Source: Pseudomonadota bacterium
GTDB taxonomy: Bacteria > Pseudomonadota > Gammaproteobacteria > Burkholderiales > Burkholderiaceae_C
DNA: 64,000 bases
Direction: 5' to 3'
Assembly (NCBI GenBank): GCA_022566735.1
Contig: JADFIG010000007.1
Location: forward strand, 78,711-142,710
Notes under the pieces: generated by a model
What the model saw: the letters and a program-made list of their open reading frames with translations, nothing else
What the model was told of the DNA's origin: nothing
The model's database searches: none
Position numbers and translations under genes: made by a program
Shown: positions 47,419-56,426 of the stretch, one piece after another
Position numbering within the stretch: the first letter of the stretch is position 1
Layout: each line of letters begins with the position of its first letter

Positions 47419-50226
47419 GTGAGCGCTTCGGCGATGCCTTCGGTGGCGGCTGCGGTGGTCCGCCTGGAGGGCGTGCGCCTGGCCTATGGCAAGAAGGTCG
47501 CGCTCGACGGCATCACGCAGGACATCCCGGCGGGCTGCATGGTCGGCCTCATCGGACCCGATGGCGTGGGCAAGTCCAGCCTGCTGTCGCTGCTGGCCGG
47601 TGCCCGCGCGTTGCAGCAGGGGCGGCTGTCCGTGCTGGGCGGGGACATGGCTTCTGCGCGCCACCGCCGCCAGGCCTGCCCGCGCATCGCCTACATGCCG
47701 CAGGGCCTGGGCAAGAACCTCTACCCGACGCTGTCGGTCGAAGAGAACCTGCAGTTCTTCGCGCGCCTGTTCGGCCACGACGCCGCCGAGCGCCGCCGCC
47801 GCATCGACCAGCTGACGCGGGCCACCGGCCTGCACGGTTTCCTCGCGCGCCCCGCCGGCAAGCTCTCCGGTGGCATGAAGCAAAAGCTCGGGCTGTGCTG
47901 CGCGCTCATCCACGACCCGGACCTGCTCATCCTCGACGAGCCCACCACCGGCGTGGACCCGCTGGCCCGTGCGCACTTCTGGGACCTCATCGCCGGCATC
48001 CGCCGCGACCGCCCCGGCATGAGCGTGATCGTGGCCACCGCCTACATGGACGAGGCCCAGCGTTTCGACTGGCTCATGGCCATGGACGAGGGCCGCGTGC
48101 TGGCCCATGGCGCGCCCGCCGAGTTGCTGGCGCGCACCGGCAGCACCTCGCTGGAAGCCGCCTTCATCGCGCTCCTGCCCGAGGCCAAGCGCCGCGACCA
48201 CCGGCCGGTGGAGATCCCGCCGCTGCCGCCGCACGGCCAGCACGACGTCGCCATCGAGGCCCAGGGCCTGACCATGCGCTTTGGCGACTTCACCGCGGTG
48301 GACCACGTGGGCTTTCGCATCCTGCGCGGCGAGATCTTCGGCTTCCTGGGCTCCAACGGCTGCGGCAAGTCCACCACGATGAAGATGCTCACCGGCCTGC
48401 TGCCCGCCTCCGAGGGCGAGGCCTTGCTGCTGGGCCAGCGCGTGGACCCGCGCGACATGGCCACCCGGCGGCGGGTGGGCTACATGTCGCAGGCCTTCTC
48501 GCTCTACAACGAGCTGACGGTGGCGCAGAACCTGGTGCTGCACGCCCGCCTGTTCCACGTGCCCGAGGCCGAGGTGCCGGCGCGCGTGGCCGAGATGCTG
48601 CAGCGCTTCGGCCTGCAGGAGGCGCAGGACAGCCTGCCCGACAAGCTGCCGCTGGGCATGCGCCAGCGCCTGTCGCTGGCCGTGGCGGTGGTGCACCGGC
48701 CGGAGCTGCTGATCCTGGACGAACCGACCTCGGGCGTGGACCCGATCGCGCGGGACAACTTCTGGCGCCTGATGATCGAGCTGGCGCGGCGCGACAAGGT
48801 CACGATCTTCATCTCCACGCACTTCATGAACGAGGCCGAGCGCTGCGACCGCATCTCCTTCATGCACGCCGGCAAGGTGCTGGCCAGCGACACCCCGGCC
48901 GCGCTGGTGGCCAGCCGCGGCGCCGCCAACCTGGAGGCCGCCTTCATCGACTGCCTGCTGGAGGCCGATGCCGCCGATGCCGGGACCTCGTCCGCGGCCA
49001 TGGCTGGGGCGGCTTCCCCCGAGGCCGCGCCGTCGCCCGCGATGAGCACGGCGGCCAGCCCCCCCGTCCCCTCGGGGCCGTCTGCCTGGGCGCAGCGCCT
49101 GCGCCGCAGCCTGGTGCGGCTGGGCAGCTACGCCTGGCGCGAGTCCCTGGAGCTGCAGCGCGACCCGGTGCGCGGGGCGCTGGCCCTGCTGGGCTCCATG
49201 CTGCTGATGTTCGTGATGGGCTATGGCATCAGCATGGACGTCGAGAACCTGCGCTACGCCGTGCTCGACCGCGACCAGACCACGCTGAGCCAGAACTACG
49301 CCCTGAACCTGGCCGGTTCGCGCTATTTCAGCGAACGCCCGCCGATCGCCGACCACGCCCAGCTGGACCAGCGCATGCGCAGCGGCGAGCTGTCCCTGGC
49401 CATCGAGATCCCGCCGGGCTTCGCCCGCGACCTGGCGCGCGGCCAGGCGGTGCAGATCGGCGTCTGGGTGGATGGCGCCATGCCGCAGCGCGCCGAAACC
49501 GTCACCGGCTATGTGCAGGGCATGCACCAGCAGTGGTACGCCCTGCAGGTGCGCGAGCGCACCGGGCTGCAGCTGGCCGGCGTCAGCAGCGTCGAGACGC
49601 GCTTTCGCTACAACCCCGACGTCAAGAGCCTGCCGGCCATGGTGCCCGCCGTCATCCCCATGCTGCTGTTGATGCTGCCGGCCATGCTCACCGCCCTGGC
49701 CGTGGTGCGCGAAAAGGAGCTGGGCTCCATCATCAACCTCTATGTCACGCCGACCACGCGCACCGAGTTCCTGCTGGGCAAGCAGCTCCCCTACGTGGCC
49801 CTGGCCATGCTCAATTTCGGGCTGATGTGCCTGCTGGCCGTGACCGTGTTCGACGTGCCGATCAAGGGCAGCTTCGCCACCCTGGCGCTGGCCACGCTGG
49901 TCTTCAGCGTCTGCTCCACCGGCATGGGCCTGCTGGCCTCGACGGTCACCCGCAGCCAGATCGCGGCCATGTTCTTCGCCATGGTGGGCACCATCCTGCC
50001 GGCGGTGCAGTTCGCCGGGCTGATCAACCCGGTGTCCTCGCTGGAAGGCGCGGGCCGGCTGATCGGCGAGGTCTACCCCGCCACCCACATGTTCAGCATC
50101 AGCCGCGGGGTGTTCAGCAAGGCGCTGGAATTCTCTGACCTGCACGCCGCCTTCTGGGCGCTGCTGCTGGCGGTGCCGGTGATCCTGGGCGCGGCCATCG
50201 TGCTGCTGAGAAAGCAGGAGCGCTGA
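47419..50226 (+). CDS. rbbA: RbbA-like fusion: two ABC ATPase domains plus ABC-2 permease
   Basis: A 935-residue protein made of two nucleotide-binding domains and a membrane domain. Domain 1 has Walker [10 protein letters not shown] at 46-54 (Asp and Val replacing the more usual residues) and signature LSGGMKQKL. Domain 2 has GSNGCGKST at 311-319; its signature reads PLGMRQRL, without the SGG core. A linker rich in Ala/Pro (residues 515-555) leads to a C-terminal ABC-2 permease with about six helices. E. coli RbbA/YhiH has the same layout; its ribosome-association role should not be assumed here. The permease follows after one base. Confidence 0.88.
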   Translation: MSASAMPSVAAAVVRLEGVRLAYGKKVALDGITQDIPAGCMVGLIGPDGVGKSSLLSLLAGARALQQGRLSVLGGDMASARHRRQACPRIAYMPQGLGKNLYPTLSVEENLQFFARLFGHDAAERRRRIDQLTRATGLHGFLARPAGKLSGGMKQKLGLCCALIHDPDLLILDEPTTGVDPLARAHFWDLIAGIRRDRPGMSVIVATAYMDEAQRFDWLMAMDEGRVLAHGAPAELLARTGSTSLEAAFIALLPEAKRRDHRPVEIPPLPPHGQHDVAIEAQGLTMRFGDFTAVDHVGFRILRGEIFGFLGSNGCGKSTTMKMLTGLLPASEGEALLLGQRVDPRDMATRRRVGYMSQAFSLYNELTVAQNLVLHARLFHVPEAEVPARVAEMLQRFGLQEAQDSLPDKLPLGMRQRLSLAVAVVHRPELLILDEPTSGVDPIARDNFWRLMIELARRDKVTIFISTHFMNEAERCDRISFMHAGKVLASDTPAALVASRGAANLEAAFIDCLLEADAADAGTSSAAMAGAASPEAAPSPAMSTAASPPVPSGPSAWAQRLRRSLVRLGSYAWRESLELQRDPVRGALALLGSMLLMFVMGYGISMDVENLRYAVLDRDQTTLSQNYALNLAGSRYFSERPPIADHAQLDQRMRSGELSLAIEIPPGFARDLARGQAVQIGVWVDGAMPQRAETVTGYVQGMHQQWYALQVRERTGLQLAGVSSVETRFRYNPDVKSLPAMVPAVIPMLLLMLPAMLTALAVVREKELGSIINLYVTPTTRTEFLLGKQLPYVALAMLNFGLMCLLAVTVFDVPIKGSFATLALATLVFSVCSTGMGLLASTVTRSQIAAMFFAMVGTILPAVQFAGLINPVSSLEGAGRLIGEVYPATHMFSISRGVFSKALEFSDLHAAFWALLLAVPVILGAAIVLLRKQER

Positions 50227-50227
50227 C

Positions 50228-51367
50228 ATGCCGCCGGGACTGCTGCGTCACCTCGCCAACATCTGGCGCCTGGGCGTCAAGGAGCTGTGGAGCCTGTGGC
50301 GCGACCCGGCGATGCTGATCCTCATCGTCTACACCTTCACCGTGGCCATCTACCTGGCCGGCACGGCCATGCCGGAGACGCTGAACAAGGCGCCGCTGGC
50401 CATCGTCGACGAGGACCGCTCGACCCTGTCCACCCGCATCGCCTCGGCGTTTTACCCGCCGCAGTTCATGCCGCCGCTGTCCATCGACCACACCCAGGTC
50501 GACCCCGGGCTGGACTCGGGCCGTTTCACCTTCGTGCTGGTGATCCCGCCGGACTTCGAGCGCGACGTGCTGGCCGGGCGCGCGCCCCAGATCCAGCTCA
50601 ATGTGGACGCCACGCGGATGAGCCAGGCCTTCACCGGCAGCGGCGCGGTGCAGCAGATCGTGCTGGGCGAGGTCAACGAGTTCGTGCAGCGCCACCGTTC
50701 GGACGCCACCTTGCCGGTCGAGCTGGCCGTGCGCTCGCGCTTCAACCCGGCCTTGACGCCCTCGTGGTTCGGCTCCCTGATGGAGGTGGTCAACAACATC
50801 ACCATGCTGTCCATCATCCTGACCGGGGCGGCGCTCATCCGCGAGCGCGAGCACGGCACGGTGGAGCACCTGCTGGTGATGCCGGTGACGCCCACGGAAA
50901 TCATGCTGGCCAAGGTGTGGTCCATGGCCGCGGTGGTGCTGCTGGCGGCCGGGGTGTCGCTCGGCCTGGTCATCCAGGGGGCGCTGCATGTGCCCATCGA
51001 GGGCTCGATCCCGCTGTTCCTGGTGGGCGCCGGCCTGCACCTGTTCGCCACCACGTCCATGGGCATCTTCATGGCGACGCTGGCGCGCAGCATGCCGCAG
51101 TTCGGCCTCTTGATGATGCTGACGATGATGCCGCTGCAGATGCTCTCGGGCGGGATGACGCCCCGCGAGAGCATGCCGCTGTGGGTGCAGACGGCGATGT
51201 CGGTGGCGCCGACCACGCATTTCACGGAGCTGAGTCAGGCCATCCTGTACCGCGGGGCGGGGCTGGACGTGGTCTGGACCTCGTTCCTGGCGTTGCTGCT
51301 GATCGGCTCGGCGCTGTTCGCGCTGTCCTTGCGGCGCTTCCGGCGGGCCATCGGTCAGATGGCGTGA
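50228..51367 (+). CDS. yhhJ: ABC-2 type exporter permease (YhhJ-like)
   Basis: A 379-residue permease with one N-terminal helix (about 25-48), a large periplasmic domain and five C-terminal helices. The ABC-2 signature region is REREHGTVEHLLVMPVTPTEIMLAK. It completes the set outer-membrane factor, adaptor, double ATPase-permease and permease, matching the E. coli yhiI-rbbA-yhhJ group with a dedicated channel added. The substrate is unknown. Confidence 0.9.
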   Translation: MPPGLLRHLANIWRLGVKELWSLWRDPAMLILIVYTFTVAIYLAGTAMPETLNKAPLAIVDEDRSTLSTRIASAFYPPQFMPPLSIDHTQVDPGLDSGRFTFVLVIPPDFERDVLAGRAPQIQLNVDATRMSQAFTGSGAVQQIVLGEVNEFVQRHRSDATLPVELAVRSRFNPALTPSWFGSLMEVVNNITMLSIILTGAALIREREHGTVEHLLVMPVTPTEIMLAKVWSMAAVVLLAAGVSLGLVIQGALHVPIEGSIPLFLVGAGLHLFATTSMGIFMATLARSMPQFGLLMMLTMMPLQMLSGGMTPRESMPLWVQTAMSVAPTTHFTELSQAILYRGAGLDVVWTSFLALLLIGSALFALSLRRFRRAIGQMA

Positions 51368-51381
51368 CAGCGCCGCTCAAC

Positions 51382-51597
51382 TCACCAGCGACCGCGCACG
51401 GCGCGCTGGCTCATGCGCTCGGGGCCGTCGTCGCAGTGGCATTCGTCGCGGCCGAACCAGGGCTGGTTGCCGGCGGCAGACTGGGTGGCCAGGGGCACCG
51501 AGGCACGCAGGCCTGCGGCATCGGCAACGGGCCGGGCGGCAGTGCCGACAACCGGCAGGGGCGTGGACATTCGGGGCGAGGGGGCGGCTTGGCGCAT
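51382..51597 (-). CDS. Possible 71-residue small protein
   Basis: A short open frame starting at ATG 51597 with GGAAGG at good spacing. The product is Ala/Pro-rich, then ends in a polar tail with RDECHCDDGPERMSQRAVRG (residues about 50-69), whose Cys-His-Cys-Asp-Asp cluster could bind metal. No known family is recognised. It lies alone in the 340-base gap between the convergent exporter and M20 genes. The remaining part, 51598-51707, holds no feature I can name. Coding status is uncertain. Confidence 0.4.
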   Translation of the reverse strand: MRQAAPSPRMSTPLPVVGTAARPVADAAGLRASVPLATQSAAGNQPWFGRDECHCDDGPERMSQRAVRGRW

Positions 51598-51707
51598 GAC
51601 ACTTTCCTTCCAGATCCCGGCTCGACAAGCCGGGTCTGAGGGTTCAACGCGGCCCGCGGGCGTTTGGATGACAGCGATCGCGCTTCTGACACAAAAAGTC
51701 AACGTCC

Positions 51708-52985
51708 TCACGTTTCCAGCAGGTCGAGCAGGCTGCGCGCCACCACCTTGGTGGCCCGGCGCAGGTCGTCCAGCACCAGGTGCTCGTCGGCGCGCTTGGC
51801 CCCGGACTCGAACACCGTGCGGGGGCCTGCGCCATAGATCACGGCCGGGATGCCATGGGCGGCGTACAGGCGCACGTCGGTGTAGAGCGGGCTGCCGGAG
51901 GTCGGGATGGGCTCGCCGAACACGGCCTGGCCGTGGCGCTGGAGGGCCTCGACCAGGGGGGCGTTGCCGGGCGCGGGCTGCAGGGCCTGGGCCAGCAGCA
52001 GGCGCTGGATGTCGACGCGGATGCCGGGGCAGGCGGCCACCGCCTCGGCGATGGTGCGGCAGACCTCGGCCTCGACGGCCACGGGGTCTTCCTCGGGGAT
52101 CATGCGGCGGTCGAGCTTGAAGCTGACCTGGCCGGGCACGACGTTGGTGTTCGTGCCGCCCTCGATGCGGCCCACGTTCAGGTAGGGGTGGGTGATGCCC
52201 GGCACCGCCGAGCTGATCTGGCGGTAGCGGGTGTTGAGCGCGTACAGCGCGTTGAGGATGGCCACCGCGCCTTGCAGCGCGTCCACGCCGGTGTCGGGGA
52301 TGGCCGCGTGCGCCATCTGGCCGTGGACGGTGACGGCCATCTGCAGGCAGCCGTTGTGGGCCGTGACCACCTGGTAGCTGAAGCCGGCGGCGATCAGCAG
52401 GTCGGGGCGGGTGAGGCCCTGGCGCAGCAGCCAGCCGGGGCCGAGTTCGCCGCCGAACTCCTCGTCGTAGGTGAAATGCAGCTCGACGCTGCCGTTCAGG
52501 GCAGGGCGGTCGGGGCCCTGGCCCAGGGACTCCAGGGCGCGCAGGGCGAAGGTGTAGGTGGCGAAATCGCTCTTGCTGACGGCGGCGGCACGGCCATAGA
52601 GCTTGCCGTCGACCACCTCGCCGCCATGGGGCGGGTGGGTCCAGCCCTCGCCCGGGGGCACCACGTCGCCGTGGGCGTTGAGCGCGATGGTGCGCCCGCC
52701 CGTCCCGAAACGCCGGCGCACGATCAGGTTGGTGATGCTGGCGAGGCCGTGGGCATGGACCTCGGCGGCGGGCACGGGGTGGGTCTCGGCCAGGTAGCCG
52801 AAGCCGGCCAGCAGTGCCGCGGTGCGCTCGGCGTGGGGGGCGTTGTCGCCCGGCGGGGTGTCGGTGGGCACCTGCACCAGGGCCTGCAGGAAGCGCACCT
52901 CCTCGTCGAAGTGGGCGTCGATCCAGGCGTCGAGCTGGGCGTGGTGGCCGTCGAAGGCCTGTGGGGCGGTGGGCGGTGGGCTCAT
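51708..52985 (-). CDS. M20-family metallohydrolase (ArgE/DapE/CPG2-like)
   Basis: A 425-residue zinc-peptidase-fold enzyme. The first metal motif NAHGDVVPPGEGW and the DEEFGGE glutamates are present. The segment that in most relatives reads GRGxxDMKG, with the metal-bridging Asp, here reads GRAAAVSKSDF, so the Asp is replaced or displaced. The dimerisation domain follows (HGQMAHAAIPDTGVDAL). It is the last gene of the minus-strand group with the UraD-AllC fusion and puuE, so a carbamoyl- or ureido-compound substrate is plausible. The start ATG 52985 is chosen by family length. Confidence 0.85.
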   Translation of the reverse strand: MSPPPTAPQAFDGHHAQLDAWIDAHFDEEVRFLQALVQVPTDTPPGDNAPHAERTAALLAGFGYLAETHPVPAAEVHAHGLASITNLIVRRRFGTGGRTIALNAHGDVVPPGEGWTHPPHGGEVVDGKLYGRAAAVSKSDFATYTFALRALESLGQGPDRPALNGSVELHFTYDEEFGGELGPGWLLRQGLTRPDLLIAAGFSYQVVTAHNGCLQMAVTVHGQMAHAAIPDTGVDALQGAVAILNALYALNTRYRQISSAVPGITHPYLNVGRIEGGTNTNVVPGQVSFKLDRRMIPEEDPVAVEAEVCRTIAEAVAACPGIRVDIQRLLLAQALQPAPGNAPLVEALQRHGQAVFGEPIPTSGSPLYTDVRLYAAHGIPAVIYGAGPRTVFESGAKRADEHLVLDDLRRATKVVARSLLDLLET

Positions 52986-53022
52986 CGGGTCGGGCCTGCG
53001 GTCATGGGGGGGCAGCGCGCCC

Positions 53023-54867
53023 TCAGAGGGCATGGAGGACATGCAGGAAGGCGTCGCAGGCGCGCTGGGCGTCGTCGCGGGTGATGCTCTCCAGCGGGTT
53101 GTGGCTGATGCCGCCATGGGCGCCGCGCACGAACAGCATGGCCTGGGGCATGACCTGGTGCAGCTTCATGGCGTCGTGGCCGGCCCCGCTGGCCAGGTGG
53201 TGCACGGGCAGGCCCAGGGCGGCCACGGCATCTTCCCAGCGCTGGCGCAAGGCGGCGTCGCAGGGGGCGGCGGCGGCCGACAGCGTCTGGCTCAGCGTGA
53301 AGCGCACCCCGCGGCGTGCGGCCACCGCGTCGATGTGGGCGAGCACGTCGCGGGCGAGGGCGTCGCGCTGGGCGTCGCTGGGCGCGCGCAGGTCCAGCGT
53401 GAACTCGCAGCGCCCCGGCACCACGTTGACCGAGCCTTGCGGCACCTGCAGCACGCCCACGGTGCCGACCGAGCCGCCTTCGGGCCGGCCGGCGTCCTGC
53501 AGGGCCCGTTGCTCGACGTGGAGCAGCACCTCGGCGACCGCGGCGGCGGCGTCCTGGCGCAGGGCCATCGGGGTGGTGCCGGCGTGGCAGGCCAGGCCGG
53601 TGGCCTCACCGTGCCAGCGCAGGCTGCCATTGATCGAGCTGACGATGCCCAGCGGGGCGTCCAGGGCTTCGAGCAGGGGGCCTTGCTCGATGTGCACCTC
53701 GACGAAGCCCAGGTAGCGCGCCGGGTCCCGTTTCAGCGCCGCGATGGCGGCCATCGTCGCGGGCAGGCCGGCGTCGGACATGGCCTGGCGCAGGGAGACG
53801 CCATGGGCGTCGCGCAGGTCCAGCCAGGCGGGGTCGACGTCGCCCACCAGGGCGCTGGAGCCCAGGAAGGTGGCGGCGAAGCGCTGGCCTTCTTCCTCGG
53901 CGAAGGCCACCAGTTCGATGCCGTGGCGCGGCCGGCGGCCCTGGGCGCGCAGGCTGCGCACCGCGGCCATGGGCACGAAGATGCCCAGGCGGCCGTCGTG
54001 GCGCCCGGCGTTGCGCACGGTGTCGTAGTGCGAGCCGGTCAGCAGCCAGGGGGCGTGCGGGTCGCTGCCGTGACAGCGGCCCACGACGTTGCCCACGGCG
54101 TCGCGCCCGACCTCGTCGAAGCCGCAGTCGCGCATCCAGGCTTGCAGGTCGGCCGCGCAGGCCTGGTGGGCGGGCGTCAGGTAGGTGACGGTCAGGGGCG
54201 GGCGGCCGTCCAGGCCGTTGTCCTGCGGCTGGTCCTGAGCCTCGCCGCCTTCGGTGTGGCGGGCCAGGGCGTCGGCCCAATCCAGGATGAGCTCGCCTTG
54301 CACACAGCGGCGCCCGAAGCGGTCGTTGAGGCGGATTTCGGCGATGCGGTGCACCTGGCGCAGGCACTCGGCGTGTTCCGCGGCCGGGGTCTGCTGCAGG
54401 CGGCGCGTGAAGGTGCGGATGACCTCGGCGCGGCCCAGGCCCTGGCCACGCGGCCCGCGCACGGCCAGGATGAAGGGCCAGCCAAAGCGCGCCTTGTAAT
54501 CGCGGTTGAGCTGCTGCAGCGTGGCGAACTCTTCGGGGCTGCAGTGCTGCAGGCCGGCGCGGCTTTGCTCGTCGGTGGATTCGGCCGTCAGCGTGCCGGC
54601 CACGGCGGCCTTGCCGGCCAGCTCCGGGTGGGCGCGCAGCAAGGCACGCTGGGTGGGACCGGGGGCCTGGCGCACCGCCTGCACCAGGGCGTGCTGCAGC
54701 TGGTCGAGGCTGAGGAAGCCGGCCGAGGGGCGCTGCGCCCAGGCCTGCTCCGCCACCCAGGGGGAGTGCTCGTAGATGCCGTCGAGCAGGTGCACGAAGC
54801 CGGCCGGGTCGCTTTCGCGCACGGCCTGGTTGAGCGCGTCGAGGGTGAGGGGCGGTGAGGCGGCCAT
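53023..54867 (-). CDS. Fusion of OHCU decarboxylase (UraD) and allantoate amidohydrolase (AllC)
   Basis: A 614-residue bifunctional protein. Residues 1 to about 175 are UraD, which decarboxylates 2-oxo-4-hydroxy-4-carboxy-5-ureidoimidazoline to S-allantoin; the catalytic HPELAGK is at 80-86. From about residue 190 it is an M20-family allantoate amidohydrolase with metal ligands at GSHYDTV (His280) and GRHDG (Asp291), EEEGQRF, and the later AGTTPM and SGAGHDA motifs. The two steps flank allantoinase in the pathway, and puuE lies 15 bases upstream. The frame is intact with no sign of a false join. Confidence 0.9.
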   Translation of the reverse strand: MAASPPLTLDALNQAVRESDPAGFVHLLDGIYEHSPWVAEQAWAQRPSAGFLSLDQLQHALVQAVRQAPGPTQRALLRAHPELAGKAAVAGTLTAESTDEQSRAGLQHCSPEEFATLQQLNRDYKARFGWPFILAVRGPRGQGLGRAEVIRTFTRRLQQTPAAEHAECLRQVHRIAEIRLNDRFGRRCVQGELILDWADALARHTEGGEAQDQPQDNGLDGRPPLTVTYLTPAHQACAADLQAWMRDCGFDEVGRDAVGNVVGRCHGSDPHAPWLLTGSHYDTVRNAGRHDGRLGIFVPMAAVRSLRAQGRRPRHGIELVAFAEEEGQRFAATFLGSSALVGDVDPAWLDLRDAHGVSLRQAMSDAGLPATMAAIAALKRDPARYLGFVEVHIEQGPLLEALDAPLGIVSSINGSLRWHGEATGLACHAGTTPMALRQDAAAAVAEVLLHVEQRALQDAGRPEGGSVGTVGVLQVPQGSVNVVPGRCEFTLDLRAPSDAQRDALARDVLAHIDAVAARRGVRFTLSQTLSAAAAPCDAALRQRWEDAVAALGLPVHHLASGAGHDAMKLHQVMPQAMLFVRGAHGGISHNPLESITRDDAQRACDAFLHVLHAL

Positions 54868-54882
54868 GGCAGGAGGTGGGGC

Positions 54883-55839
54883 TCAGGGCGCCGGCGCCGG
54901 GTGCGTGGCACGCCAGTGCCGGGCGATGTCGATGCGGCGGCACACCCAGACGTCCGCGTGCGACTGCACGTGGTCGAGGAACTTCTGCAGGCCGCGCAGG
55001 CGGCCCGGGCGGCCCAGCAGGCGGCTGTGCATGCCCACGCTCATCATCTTGGGGCGGTCCAGCCCCTGCGGGTCGCCCTCGGCGTAGAGCACGTCGAAGG
55101 CGTCGCGCAGGCAGGTGAAGAAATCCTCGCCCTGCGAGAAGCCCTGGGGCAGGCTGAAACGCATGTCGTTGGTGTCCATCGTGTAGGGCACGATGAGTTG
55201 CTGCACGACCTCGCCGTCGCTCCTGGTGACGGGCATCCAGAAGGGCAGGTCGTCGCCGTAGTGGTCGCTGTCGTAGGCGAAGCCGCCGAAGTCGGCCACC
55301 AGGCGGTGCGTGTGCGGGCTGTCGCGGCCGGTGTACCAGCCCAGCGGGCGCTGGCCGGTGAGCTCGGTGATGGCCTGCATGCCCAGGCGCATGTGCTCGC
55401 GCTCGGTGGCTTCGTCGACCTGCTGGTAGCTGATCCAGCGCCAGCCGTGGCAGGCGATCTCGTGGCCCAGTTCGACGAAGGCCTGCGTCAGCTCGGGGTG
55501 GCGCTGCAGGGCCATGCCGACGCCGAAGACGGTCAGCGGCAGGCCGCGCTGCTCGAACTCGCGCAGCAGCCGCCACACGCCGGCACGGGGGCCGTACTCG
55601 TAGATCGACTCCATGCTCATGTGCCGGTCGGCGAAGGACGGCGGGTTGAACATCTCGCTGAGGAACTGCTCGCTGCCGGCGTCGCCGTGCAGCACGCACA
55701 GCTCGCCGCCTTCCTCGTGGTTGAGCACGAACTGCAGGGCGATGCGGGCCCCCCCGGGCCAGCGGGCATGGGGCGGGTGGCGGCCATGGCCGACGAGGTC
55801 ACGCGGGTAGGACGCCTGGGGGCGAGGTGATTCGCGCAT
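54883..55839 (-). CDS. puuE: Allantoinase PuuE (polysaccharide-deacetylase fold)
   Basis: A 318-residue, cofactor-light allantoinase of the PuuE class, unrelated to metal-dependent AllB. It opens YPRDLVGHGRHPPHARWPGG and has the polysaccharide-deacetylase NodB-type features: RIALQFVLNHEEGGE, HEIACHGWRW and the GWYTGRDSPHT segment. It hydrolyses allantoin to allantoate. The start ATG 55839 follows a short AT-rich palindrome that may regulate it. It is the first gene of the minus-strand group and divergent from uraH. Confidence 0.93.
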   Translation of the reverse strand: MRESPRPQASYPRDLVGHGRHPPHARWPGGARIALQFVLNHEEGGELCVLHGDAGSEQFLSEMFNPPSFADRHMSMESIYEYGPRAGVWRLLREFEQRGLPLTVFGVGMALQRHPELTQAFVELGHEIACHGWRWISYQQVDEATEREHMRLGMQAITELTGQRPLGWYTGRDSPHTHRLVADFGGFAYDSDHYGDDLPFWMPVTRSDGEVVQQLIVPYTMDTNDMRFSLPQGFSQGEDFFTCLRDAFDVLYAEGDPQGLDRPKMMSVGMHSRLLGRPGRLRGLQKFLDHVQSHADVWVCRRIDIARHWRATHPAPAP

Positions 55840-55850
55840 CGTGGTGTCAG

Positions 55851-55860
55851 TGTATATACA
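55851..55860. promoter_or_regulatory. TGTATATACA palindrome between puuE and uraH
   Basis: A 10-bp perfect palindrome, 12 bases upstream of puuE and 111 upstream of uraH, in unusually AT-rich sequence for this genome. Such TGTATATACA cores are common GntR/FCD-type operator sequences; it also overlaps a possible -10 box for puuE. Confidence 0.4.
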
Positions 55861-55971
55861 GTTGAGCCAGGCCGGCCCGCCGATTGCTTGCCGGATGCCT
55901 GCACCTTGGCGCAGGCATGACGCGTGCCAGGCCCGCCGTCCCCGCCCTTGTCTGCCCATGCCTGCCACACC

Positions 55972-56400
55972 ATGACCACCACCTCAGCCCACCCCGAAGG
56001 CCCCACCGAGCCCCAGTCCTTGTCCTGGGGCCGCCTGACCACCCACGTGCTGGACACCGCCCAGGGCAAGCCCGCGGCCGGCATGGCCCTGGCGCTGTTC
56101 GTGCGCGTGCCCTCGCCGGACGGTTGCGCCGACGGCCGCTGGCAGCTGCTGCGCCACGTGGTGACCAATGCCGACGGCCGCATCGACGGGCCGCTGCTGC
56201 AAGGCGAGGACGTCAAGCGCGGCCACTACCGCCTGGTCTTCGAGGTGGACGCCTATTTCCGGGCCCAGGGCGTGCCCCTGCCCGAGATGCCCTTTCTGAC
56301 CCAGGTGCCGCTGGACTTCGGCATCGACGACGAGTCCGCGCACTACCACGTGCCCCTGCTCGTGAGCCCCTGGGCGTATGCCACCTACCGGGGCAGCTGA
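55972..56400 (+). CDS. uraH: 5-hydroxyisourate hydrolase (transthyretin-like)
   Basis: A 142-residue enzyme that hydrolyses 5-hydroxyisourate, the product of urate oxidation, to OHCU. The LTTHVLDTAQGKPAAGM opening supplies the catalytic His, and the C-terminal YRGS tetrapeptide is the family signature. Start ATG 55972 adds an N-terminal tail of about 17 residues. It is followed by puuD after 26 bases in the same direction. Confidence 0.94.
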   Translation: MTTTSAHPEGPTEPQSLSWGRLTTHVLDTAQGKPAAGMALALFVRVPSPDGCADGRWQLLRHVVTNADGRIDGPLLQGEDVKRGHYRLVFEVDAYFRAQGVPLPEMPFLTQVPLDFGIDDESAHYHVPLLVSPWAYATYRGS

Positions 56401-56426
56401 GGCTGTTGCGGAACTGAAAGCACCGC

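Noticed and set aside
51385..51409. CCAGCG/CGCTGG stem after the exporter operon as terminator
   Set aside because: Stem of six with an 11-base loop and no T-run; it also overlaps the end of the possible small gene.
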